Of a DNA stretch of 64,000 bases, positions 14,701 through 25,300 are shown piece by piece (the stretch's first letter is position 1; each line of letters starts with the position of its first letter). A model generated the notes under the pieces. It had not been told where the DNA came from. It did no database searches and worked only from the letters and a program-made list of their open reading frames with translations. Source of the stretch: Glandiceps talaboti (taxonomy: Eukaryota; Hemichordata; Enteropneusta; Spengelidae); assembly GCF_964340395.1 (NCBI RefSeq), contig NC_135559.1:12239759-12303758 (forward strand), read 5' to 3'. The position numbers and the translations under genes were made by a program.

Positions 14701-16621
14701 GCTCTAAAGTACTAAATAAAAAGAACAGTAACTCCCATAATTTGTAGTTTGAGTGACAGGTTTGTTGAGAATTAAAAAAAATAAAATTCACAACTTCGCA
14801 CCACTTTAGACAAAATGTCCTGACCAGAAATAATTCTGCCTTAACTAAGTCCTTGCAATTGCTTACCATAGCTCTGAAAGCACTAGTTCTAACCCTTGGA
14901 TCTTGATCCACTGTGTACTCAGACAACAATTTCTGGACATTGATAGTTCTTTTCTCATCACTCTTTTTGGAAGCCTTCTCCAGAGTTCCTAGACTACCAA
15001 TCAATGTCAAACATTCACTCCTGACAACATGGTGGGAATTGTTAAGGTTCTGGAAAAATGAATGGAAAATTGCACTCTGAATTTGGTTGTAAGGGAATGC
15101 ATATGGAAAAATCCTTTCACAGCAATACTGGATAATACTGTATACATTTGTATTAAAGCTACACAAATTGTAACTGCAGTCTTATTTTTGTAGATCATAA
15201 AACTAACAATATAGTCACTGTAAATTGTTAAATACCAATTACAGTAGAAGTAGCACAGCAACAGGTTCCAGTTTGGTGCAGATTTTTGGGTACATACCCA
15301 AAATCAATTTGTTGGGATCTGTACCATACTGTATGTACTGCTCAGTGTGCCCTCTAAGCCAATTGATGTGCCACTGACGCATACAATTTCTAGTGAAGCA
15401 CCAAAATTTGATGTTCTCTTATCTCTTACTATGTGGTGACTCACAAGAAATCCCAGTTTTCTCATTTTGACTCACAACAACAAAATTTGGCTATCATTTA
15501 GAGAGCACACTACTACTGTTACAAATACATGTTCACATACATGTGATTCAATACTGTAGATGGTGCGAGATATCATAACCATAAACAACACAGAGTGGGG
15601 TTTTTTTAACGGCCCAGTTGCAACTTTAATTATAAAATGTAAGGCATTATCTTTATTATGTCAATTAATTGAATTTACTTTGAATGACACTTCACAGTTT
15701 TTTTTATATAAATATGCAAATTTGCAATTGCTTTCCTTTTCACATTCATAACCATACATATATTACAAAGAGTAACACTGAAGTAAAGCACTTTCGCTAT
15801 CTGCTACACTTGTTCATAGCTTTCATATCAAGTGTAAATGTATACTGTTTCAATTGGTTTATTTACAAGCCTAGCGTGTGGCCTTTCTAATGTGGTCAAT
15901 TAGCAAATGAAACAGTATACTTTTACACTTGATATGGATGCTATAAATGATTGTGGTACATACAGAAAATGCTTGACTTTGGTGTTACAGGCTGTACTTG
16001 ATATGGATGCTATAAACGATTGTGGTACTTACAAAAAATGTTTGACTTTGGTGTTATGTGTTGTATGATATTAATGACCATTGTTTGATGTCATATAAAA
16101 AAAATCTAATATACACAATGTACCACTGATACCCTGCAGTGTTCCGAGTGTAGCAAATAGTCAATTTGAGTATTTGCATGACTGGTTATGTTTTTGAGTT
16201 AGACTTACTTTTCTGGCAACTTCCACCAGTTTTTGATGAATTTCATGTGCAAACGGCAGTGATCTTCCCATCGCAGTCAAAGTGTGGATTAACTGTGCCT
16301 TGACTTTGTAGGATTCTGAAATATACATCAAATAATTACTTTGCAAGAGAACACGTAATTGTATATTAAGAGGAAACCATGTTTCAAGAAATGTACCAGA
16401 GCTGAACACTCAAGAAACATATATAGCGACAGACACATAGAAACACACAGACACATACACGAGCAAATAATGCAGTCATTCAAATGATGACACAGAACAC
16501 AGACACATACATGTATGTCATTGTATATACAAATACATTGTATCTGGACACACATAAATTAAAATGACTCAGTAACACCATCAGACTAAAAAAATTGAAA
16601 TATACAGGAAAACTGTGTTAT

Positions 16622-16667
<46 letters not shown>

Positions 16668-19092
16668 TACACACATACATGTACATACATACATACATAC
16701 ACACATACACACATACATACACACACATACATACATACATACATACATATGATACATACATACATAAATACATACGTACATACGTACGTACGTACGTACG
16801 TACGTACATACATACATACATACATACATACGTACGTACACATACATCATATGTAGACACATACATATCCACAATGTAACCATGGCAACCAATGTTTCAC
16901 CTTACCTTCAGATGTTAGCAGTGATATTAAATCATCTACTAATAATGTTGGGTTATAACCAGGAGTTCTGGAGATATCAGCAAATACTGCAGCAATCTTA
17001 CAACGGACATGCGCTTCTTTCTCATTGTAATAATGTTCAAGAAGTTTTCTTACTGCTAAATCTGAAATAAATTGTTTGATTACTCACAAAAAAAATTAAC
17101 AACTCAATGCATGATTTACAACCGATTGTGTCCAAATAAGATTGTTTTCTATTGCTCTCATTTAGACAATATAAACAGTGACCATTTATCACTTGTCAAA
17201 GTATTCATTAGCTCTATATTTAATTACTCAAAATCATACTCCTTTATTCCACACTGGTGAAAAAATTGTATCATCCAGTTAGGGACATCAACGACATTAG
17301 TGGGAATTTATGAATATATAGTTCTTGATATCTGCAATAGCATTTTACCTTATGCTGCCATGCTAGAGGGTCTAAATAGAACACACGCTTCTATACATGT
17401 AGTAAATAAATGCATGTGAAGCGGAAGTTATGGTGTTGATCAAGAAATCGAACGTTCATTATTTTTAAGTGCCTAGGCAGTAGTAATATTCTATTTCAGG
17501 TACCGAGAATTGAACCTACATAATAAGTTTGTAAGAATATACAGTGTTATGCAATAAATCAAATATAAGAAACTAGAAGGGAAAATTTCTCCACTCCTTA
17601 TGATGTCTATATGATTAACATTTCATGGAATATACAAAATTCTTACACATGATCGTTAATAATGTACATGATGTTACCTAGTTGATCAGCATCCACTGTT
17701 GACAGTCTTTGTGTAAATTGTAGCAGTATCTGTAGTGCTTCATGAGATGTGTTAGCTGATTGTAAGTCCAACTGTAGACTTGGAGCCTTGGCTCTTTTCA
17801 CCAATCGTAGATGTTTTACAGGTCTCTTTGGCTCCTCCTATTGGGTAAAAGAAACCAAATATAAAGACCAAGTCTGGACTAAGATCAAATGTAAGCAGTT
17901 GCCTGGCAGAGTTCAAGAACAAGTTGCAATGTAGGAGTTCTTCAATGTGATTTATCACTGTTCTGTTCACTGTACAGGTCTCTTTAGCTCTTCCAAATAA
18001 TAAAGACCCATGTAGACTAGGATCACATTTTAATTGTGGAAAGCATCGTCTGGCAGAGTTAGAGAGAAAAAATGCAGTGTGTGTAGTGTAGCTCTTTGAT
18101 GTAATTTATCAGTTTTCTGACAGTGGTCATTGGCATTTATTGGTTGTTGATGACATAAATCATTCTTATATGTTATCAAGGCTAAACCTCCTGCAATCCC
18201 TGACCTAATCTAAGGATTATTATACAATGTACATCACTTTTGGCAAAACTGTCTTTCTAGAGACTATATGCAGATCATCTTCACCTGTGTCAGGTCTCTG
18301 GCAACATATTCCTATGTATCAATTGAGCGTTCTGAGTGTACATACAATTCTGAGCAGCCACCAATGACACAACAAATTATACCTTGTCTCCAAAACTCTG
18401 TTTGTTTATGTTTTTGTCAATTTATTGAAGCATAGATATTAGTGATGCATCCATGATTGAAGTAACATACATTCTTGGCCGACTTCTCTTACTGGCAGAG
18501 TTCTCTTAATAGTATGATACCATTATTGCAGGTCTATCAGTGTCAGTAGTCCGGGTACTACTACTAGTCCTTCTTGCAAAAGGAGAAAGTTGTTCCTTCC
18601 TTCTCATGCACCGTCTACGCGCAGGACTATCTATGTACATGCAATACAGTGATTTCAGATCTAGCGCTTTAATTGGAAAAGAATTTCCGTTCTCAGAATA
18701 TTATCGTGTGATATTTGTACACACTGCATCTATGCTAGAACGCACAGGCAACATCTGGCACGTGATTTTCATTAATTAAAAGAATGGATCTATGATGAGA
18801 ATCTCACAATAGATGCATGATTACAGCTTGGAATAATTATACTGTCAGTAGAATTACTCCAAAAGTGACATTTGTTGTCAATGTTGTTATTATTGTGGAT
18901 TCAATGACTAGACTACATGTGCACGCAAGTATTTCATCGAGGCGCCATTCTAGTAGATACAGTTTTCTGAAAAATGTAAGGGTGTGTTAGCATGATTATA
19001 GATGGATGCACAATATAAAAAAGTTACATCATCACTACCTGAATAACGTGACTAAACTCCTCGTAAGCTCGTTTCTTGAGATGAGCTGCCAT
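2663..19092 (-). CDS. INTS4: Integrator complex subunit 4 (INTS4), 19 coding exons, complete
   Basis: INTS4 is the HEAT-repeat scaffold that holds the INTS9-INTS11 endonuclease in the nuclear Integrator complex, which cleaves snRNA and paused nascent transcripts. Exons in coding order: 19039-19092, 17678-17837, 16906-17061, 16209-16315, 14867-15049, 13941-14153, 13397-13516, 12956-13130, 12508-12713, 11331-11473, 10474-10589, 8986-9119, 8292-8449, 7833-7926, 6898-6978, 5897-6102, 4357-4654, 3730-3850, 2663-2829. They total 2892 nt (963 aa plus stop), equal to my recollection of the human length. All introns are GT-AG and all phases agree. Diagnostic stretches are [13 protein letters not shown] at the start, [15 protein letters not shown] (exon 9), [15 protein letters not shown] (exon 6), [12 protein letters not shown] across the exon 11/12 junction, and [15 protein letters not shown] at the end. 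HEAT repeats occupy roughly residues 70-590, followed by the C-terminal INTS4 region. The exon 18 acceptor is the least certain boundary. Confidence 0.97.
3311..3690. repeat. Dispersed repeat D, copy 1
   Basis: Begins GAAAAATAGGGTAGGTAGGTCGGGATTTTAT with a TTTTA-rich stretch and ends near TAGGGTTGGTGCGATTATAGG. A related copy lies at 25146-25440. Confidence 0.55.
5079..5143. repeat. ATGT microsatellite
   Basis: Tetranucleotide array in an INTS4 intron. Confidence 0.9.
5585..5780. mobile_element. MITE-like foldback, family A, copy 1
   Basis: Termini GTAAAGCA and TGCTTTAC. The arms are imperfect inverted repeats of about 75 bp (TTTCTGTATGT and ACATACAGAAA; TATCAAG and CTTGATA; TATACTGTTT and its complement). 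It is non-coding and lies in an INTS4 intron. Confidence 0.75.
9160..9730. repeat. Older dispersed repeat split by the LINE; second copy at 17335-17512
   Basis: Flanks 9160-9277 and 9689-9730 are together the reverse complement of 17335-17512. Shared words include AATTCTCGGTACCTGAAATAGAATATTACTGCCTAGGCAC-type sequence at one end and GACCCTCTAGCATG at the other. The uninterrupted copy shows where the LINE inserted. Confidence 0.75.
9278..9688 (+). mobile_element. 3' end of a non-LTR retrotransposon (LINE) in an INTS4 intron
   Basis: The translation 9272-9517 contains [28 protein letters not shown] and [18 protein letters not shown], the typical C-terminal tail of LINE ORF2. A short 3' UTR ends with AATAAACC and an ATT repeat tail (about 9669-9688). 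The element is 5' truncated, as LINE copies usually are, and antisense to INTS4. Confidence 0.8.
11629..11790. repeat. GT / GGT microsatellite
   Basis: A GT dinucleotide tract flanked by GTG trinucleotides, in an INTS4 intron. Confidence 0.9.
12755..12930 (-). pseudogene. Two degenerate tandem copies of the 5' part of INTS4 exon 9
   Basis: The first part of exon 9 (acceptor side, 12670-12745) is followed upstream, in the gene's direction, by two more copies about 88 bp apart, near 12755-12840 and 12845-12930. Both still read close to the exon start ([15 protein letters not shown] against [15 protein letters not shown]). Neither copy has the rest of the exon or its donor site, so they are expected to be skipped as intron. 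Confidence 0.75.
15344..15511. mobile_element. MITE-like element, family B, copy 1
   Basis: Starts AGTGTGCCCTCTAAG and ends TTAGAGAGCACACT, so it has terminal inverted repeats of about 14 bp, with a further internal inverted structure. It is non-coding. Confidence 0.75.
15783..16060. mobile_element. MITE-like foldback, family A, copy 2 with partial tandem repeat
   Basis: Same structure as 5585-5780, with closely similar arms and centre (TTATTTACAAGCCTAG shared). The right arm is repeated once more at about 15992-16046. Confidence 0.75.
16623..16863. repeat. Compound CA / CATA / CGTA microsatellite
   Basis: A CA tract runs into CATA and then alternating CGTA and CATA units, in an INTS4 intron close to exon 3. 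Confidence 0.9.
17335..17512. repeat. Uninterrupted copy of the 9160-9730 repeat, inverted
   Basis: Runs from GCATTTTACCTTATGCTGCC to GGTACCGAGAATTG inside an INTS4 intron, opposite in orientation to the 9160-9730 copy. Confidence 0.75.
17966..18125 (-). pseudogene. Degenerate duplicate of the start of INTS4 exon 2
   Basis: About 150 bp beginning with the exon 2 acceptor region (17816-17965) recur in tandem at 17966-18125. Shared words include ACAGGTCTCTTT, GGCAGAGTT and ATTTATCA. The copy has lost the exon reading frame and acceptor, so it looks like intronic debris from a local duplication rather than an alternative exon. Confidence 0.6.
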
Positions 19093-19337
19093 GTTGTTTC
19101 GAGAGTAAGACTAATAATACGGCGGCGTTCACAGAACGTCGTTCACTTTCCGCTAAATTTCCTGAAAAGTTTCTACGGAAGCAATACAGTATCCTAGAGA
19201 CATTATTCAAGTAAATTATTATCATTTATTAATATTAAAACAACATTTATGGAAATACACTCAAGTTTACGTGCTACACACGTTCTAAAACTGTGACGAA
19301 TCGGAGGATGACAAAGCCCGTTTCTATACATCCCAAC
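19093..19337. promoter_or_regulatory. Probable bidirectional promoter between INTS4 and the plus-strand gene
   Basis: The INTS4 start codon (19092, minus) and the plus-strand start codon (19338) face away from each other across 245 bp. This is a typical divergent housekeeping promoter layout. The interval must contain both 5' UTRs and both start sites. I see no clear TATA box, and transcription start sites cannot be placed from sequence alone. Confidence 0.6.
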
Positions 19338-22300
19338 ATGGCAGCCCAGGTATATTGATTTCATGTTCATTTATAAAAGGCACTGTAAATATTCCCACAT
19401 TGTCATATTTAAATATTTAACATTCTAACTGCGACCGGAGTGGTACAACACTGTCGATCGATCGGTGATACACATATAATTTTATTGTAAATGGATACAT
19501 GCACTATTTCAATGAAACGTGTACGGGGTACTGTTCTCATGCAATTCCAAGTACCATTAAATACAGTGATTACTGCCATACTGGGAGACATTATGCACAC
19601 TTGCGCATGACATGTTTATGTTATGTATATCGGGTGACGTTAAATCGATGTGATAAAAGGTCAACTCGAAATGTAAACGAATATAGATATGGTTCACGTG
19701 GCATGCCACATAGCCAGCTAGGAATCTGCACAGCACAGCAAGGAACTTGTATTTCTTACTCCAGACCAGTGTTTTCGAATTAGTTGACTGGGTGGGTCTG
19801 TCAAACCATGACTGAGTCATTTCCATTCTATACACATGACTATTGGCTTCACTATTATGCCAATGATTATTGGCAATACTCCGCTGACACAGAGAAGGTA
19901 TGATTTGAAAATTTGTATGTGTTTGTTATTGTTATATGTTATACATGTAAATATAACAAAATATTTTGGTAAATTTTTTTTGCTTGATGTGTACTATGTA
20001 GGAGGTGGAGAAGGCAGCTAAGAAGAAGCTGCAGGCATTTCTCAATGAAATGCTAAAAGTTGGAACAGTTAGGGTAAGTGATAACTTTCTGTCATATCTA
20101 ATATGTAAGTTGTGTGTATTGTGTATGATACATTTGTATGTATATTAGTATTATTTATTTATTCATTTATTTATATGTTTATTTTTTGAGATGTCTACAG
20201 GATTACCTCTGGTATTTACAGACACTCAGAAATTGGAAAAGACTAAAATACAAACAATGTTTACAAAAGAAATATAAAAACAGAGAAATTCACAAAGTTC
20301 CATAAAAATCAATTATTTCTTTTTCGACTTGATTTGAATCACATATTAAAAGACATTCTCTGATGGATAAGTACTTGGATATAATGTTAAATGGCTTTGC
20401 ATAATTCTTTCTGACAATTTCACAGCACTCTGAGTAAAATTTATCAGTTGTGTAAGTTGAGAAAACCTTTTAAGAAGTCTGTAATCAAGTATTTTGACAA
20501 CAGTAAAAAGGTTTTCAGATATTTGAAACTATTCACTTGCACAGATGAGTTGTCATGGTAAATCTGTAAAAAAGAATTCTTAAAAATGAAAAAGTAAACT
20601 AAAAAGGATAAGGCAATTGTAAGTGAGAGATAATGTCAAAATCATTTCAGATTGTTTTTACATACGTAATGTATTCAACTTTGTTCTCTTTTACAGTGTT
20701 GCGCACACATGGGTGAAATATGTATGCCTGTTATTTTGGTTATAAACATTTTATCAGCCTTGATCTTGTCATCTTTTTTGTTTTATCTTCTCCACTTCTC
20801 TGTAGGGGTTCAAGTATTTTGTAATGTATATGAGAGGCAGAGAGGAAATGATATGCCGTGTTCAGAATGAACCATTGGTAAGGATTAATTACAACCTTTG
20901 ACCTTTCATACTTGGTGGTATATCATATCTTTTTCTTAATCTATTTGTATCAAGGTTTCAATGCTGAAAACATCATGTCAGGTTGTATTACATTTGTACA
21001 CAATAGGGAACTTGCAAACCCGCCATGTTGAATGTTGCATCATGGGAAATGTGATAATAAATACTAATCAATTAGCATCATAAACAATATTCTTACATTG
21101 TTTGTAACTACCAATAATCAATTAATATTTAGCATGACCAGTGTGGGAGGTTTATTTCATCGGTAGCTCCAGATAAGTTATTACGATAACCACAGATAAA
21201 TTCATAATCCTAAAGTCCTTTGCATCTGAGCATGCTCAGTCTGGATTGCAAGTTCCCTATTAGGTGACATGTAAAAGGTAATCAGCAATGAGAATTTATT
21301 TACGAATTAAATTCATGTGTATACTTACTTGTGCGTCAGTGTGCCCTCTAATGATAGTCAAATTTTGTTGTTGTGAGTCAAACTGATAAAAACTAACATT
21401 TCTTGTCAGTCACCACATAGTCACCACATAGTAAAAGATTAGGGAACACCAAATTTTGGTGTGTCACTAGAAATTGTGAGTCAGTGGCATGTCAAATTGG
21501 CTTAGAGGGCACACTTGTGTGTATGTACATGTACATACTACCAGGAACGCTTTAATAGCCCCCTTCATTTGCTCTTCACCTGGTTGATTTCATACCAAAT
21601 TAGAAAATTTAACTTTGTCGATTTATTCCATAATTACACATGTATGTAGATTGTTTAGGAATGTTATTTGTTCTTTGGCATTCATATTGCACAAAATTTG
21701 TTCCAACTAAATATATTACTATTTAAGTCAAAAATATTTGCGGGAATCAAGTGAAGGCATTGAAGTGATTTTTTATCCTTGCTAAGTGAACTTGAAGTTG
21801 AACTTAATTTATAGTTTGTCTTCTTTTTTCCTGTTTACCCAGACACCCTCTGAAAGTGAACAGAACACTCCAATCAGCTTTTCTTTCACTGGAAGCTTGA
21901 ATTCAGCAAACATGCCTTTCGATGAGTAAGTCTAACATACAAGTCATACAGTACTTCTGTATGTAAAGTTTGTAGTACGAGACTTTGATTTGGAGACTTG
22001 ATTTAAACTCAAGTATTTAACTTTCAAGTCATTATGAAAAGAACTTAACCTGTCCTATAAAAAAGTCAGTGTTTACGCTAAGGTTTGGGAACCATGGAGA
22101 GTTAGGTAAAACTACCATATTTTGAACCTGTAGTTTGTTTTGGGAACACTGGGTAAAATGACTGCGGATCTCAGGTATATTTAATGGGAAAGAATAACTT
22201 ATAAATTTAAAGCTTGGAGTTAAACAAGATAGCATGCATTGATTTCATTCATTTTCATTTATCAGTACAGAGCTGGCATTGATTAGAACTGAGGCAGAAG

Positions 22301-25300
22301 TGACATACAGGCCTTGGTATGAAACTAATGTTAAACATATTTTCAACTGCTTGTGTTGTGATAATTACATAAAGAATAGAAACAGTTGACAATACATTTT
22401 ACAGACGTTGCCAAGTAAGGCCTGTATACATATGCCACTTCCTCCTCCTAAGTTTTGATCACCATACTGATAGGTGAAAGTGAATGAAACCAATGTAGTT
22501 CATCTCATTTAACATACAAGTTTTTATTTTTCACCTTATTTTACTTTCTTTAACTAATTCCTTTACAATAATTTTCAAAGGAGATTACTTTATAATCTAA
22601 TAACATAGTAATCATTGAAACAAAAACAAATACTTTCAAAATTTAAACTTGTGATTCTGACACCTGGGAGTTCAGTTGTCCTGATTGACAACAAAGACAA
22701 CACTTTGGCAATCTCAAACAAAATTATCATTTTATTTCAAAACTTGTTTCTGAAAATTTTATAATACTGATTGAAAGGAGAGATCATTTGAATGAAATCA
22801 CATGGTATTGCATTATTGACAATTGATGCAATCCAAGCACAGATCCAATCTGACTTTTTTTGCAAGTTTTTTAACACTTTTTTTTTACATCAAATTATTA
22901 ATAAATTTGATTTATTTGACCTATGTAGGAGGTCTCTGATGTTGTCTGCCAGAACACAAAAGAGGTATGCATGATAAGAACTTCAAGGAATCTCAAAAAT
23001 ATTTTTCCCTCTTTTTTTTTTTTTTTTTTTTTTTTTTGCATTAGATATTGTACTAAAATTTACTCTGTGGTAGTGCTAAAAGTATTATTCAATCCTTAAA
23101 TGCTTATAACTAGCTAGATCTTTTTATGCATAACATACCTAACTGCAGTGGTTGTCATAGCAATTTCCCCTTTTTGTATACATAGCCAAAATCACATTTG
23201 CGTAAGTGGAAGTGACATCATGGAATGACCTCTTCATCTTTTTACCAATAGAGTAACCTCTTGACCTGTCATCTCTCCAACAATAGGATCGGGTCACCAG
23301 CCTCACTTTCATATAATATGCACTTTCCTCTGTTGTCTTCTCCTGTTTTTATTTTGCCTAGAACCTGTTATGTGATTGCACTAATGGTTAACATTTCCTC
23401 CAATGTCAAGACACATGCACACAGATTCTTCATTTTACTCTAATATTGACATGCAAACGCACATGGTTGTATATTACATGTATATGTGTGGTCAATAGAA
23501 TGTATATGTGTGTGGTAGAAGATCCTCATTGAATACTAGAAGACAATGATAATATCTAGAGATCCATTTGATAAGGGACAATTGCCCAATGTCACACAAG
23601 CTCAATTAACAAACTTTGTTCATTATGGGGTGAAAGGGGTCTGGCATCAGTGCGATTGCTGAACTTCATTTTCGCACTACTAACCAAATTTTGAGAACTT
23701 TCACACCTTCAATGATAACAGGTTCAGAACTGAAAAACAAACTTAAATATTGACAGGACTAGATTGGCGATTTTCCAAGGTCATAATATAATACTTGAAG
23801 CAGAAAGATATAGTGATTTAGTACTTGCCTCTTATTAAAAGATGAATGACAAGCTTGCCAATATCATCAAAGTTTGTTTGACAATTAAAGTGCCCATATG
23901 GATAAGGATTGGGTATTTATTTTGGATTTATAAAGTGATTTTATCATGGCTTCCAAGGTGAAAAATCAGTGTGAAACAACATTAATAAAGTATGTGTTTG
24001 TAACTCAATACATTGCAAAAAGCTAAAAAAAAAAAAAAAATTAAGAAAAAATAAAAATGTGTGAAATGTTTGTTTTTGTATGTACAATAACAAAAAATTT
24101 ACACATTCATTAATCTTTTGTAATTTAATGAGTTACAAACAAATACTTAGCATATGTTGTTTTACATTCATTGGTATTTCAAGTAGAAAGCCATGATGGT
24201 TAAATTGTTTTATAAATTAAAAATTTAAAATAAATACCTAATTTCCATCCATTGGCCATGTTAAATAATACAATAAAAATATATATAATGAAATATATTG
24301 TACATGGGTCCAAGAATCGATTATTAGACAGCATTAGAATTTTCATTTGTTTATATTTTAGTTTTTCAAAGTAACTCCTATTCCAGTGTAACCACTCCTG
24401 TTGGTCAGCTCCTTTCTAAAGTGATGAAGTCTTTTTCTATTTTATTTCTTAGTCTCAGTGGTTATGGTCACATTGATGTTGGATTACCACCAGCTTCGCC
24501 TGTGGAAAAAGAAGTTGTACCTTCAGTAAGTGACTCGTTAAACCAATAGGCCTTTCCAAAATTTGCCATGGTGGCACTCTACTTCATGTCTGTGCGTACC
24601 TTTGGGGTATAAATGGTATAGGTTACTCAGTTAATCATAGAGCACTGCTGCTTTCCTCGATGTCTGAACAATATATAAAAACATCCCTGATGTACACCTG
24701 TATAGAATACCAATCGACAAAGCGCTTAAGAAATAGTATTATGAGGTGATGATACCCGCAATTTGAGCGAGGGCACTGTATTGTCAATTTCCTGTTTGCA
24801 GTCTGGAAATTGCATGGCCTATTGCCGATTTTATGTTCACTGAGGCATACTACATACTAGCATATCTTGGTCCATCACGGAAAGATAAAAGATTACATTG
24901 TGTAGTCGTAGGAGTGCTGTTCAGAAGTTGAGACGTTAGTACAGACAGTGAGCTGAGGGCCACCATCATAGTAATGAGAAGTCCTCCTTTTTCCAGGGTT
25001 TTAGTAACAACATCTAAGCCTATGCAAATCAGTTTTGCCTATCACATAAGTTTTGCAGTTATGATTGAAATACTTGACAGCTTTGTAACTCCACCAGGAT
25101 ATAATTTTTTTTTTAATGATTGTGTGTTTCTGATACAATGGCCTCTGAAAATAGGGTAGGTAGGTCGGGATTTTATTACATTTTATTTTATCTTTTTAAT
25201 TGCTTTTATTTTTGAAAGATATTGCTCCGACTCAATGTCGGCCAGAGTACCCTTTCTGTGATAGTTTGATGAAATGTGTACAGGCATCACTGGGAAAGAA

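Noticed and set aside
15007-15261. Minus-strand frames extending INTS4 exon 5 upstream to an ATG near 15166 or 15261
   Set aside because: The extension is non-conserved intron. The acceptor at 15050-15051 gives the conserved [12 protein letters not shown] start and the right phase.
16581-16892. Frames of up to 103 codons of repeated MYVC or HTYI type
   Set aside because: These are translations of the CA/CATA/CGTA microsatellite, open in several frames at once. The same applies to 44215-44563, 11579-11815, 58393-58693 and 59278-59589.
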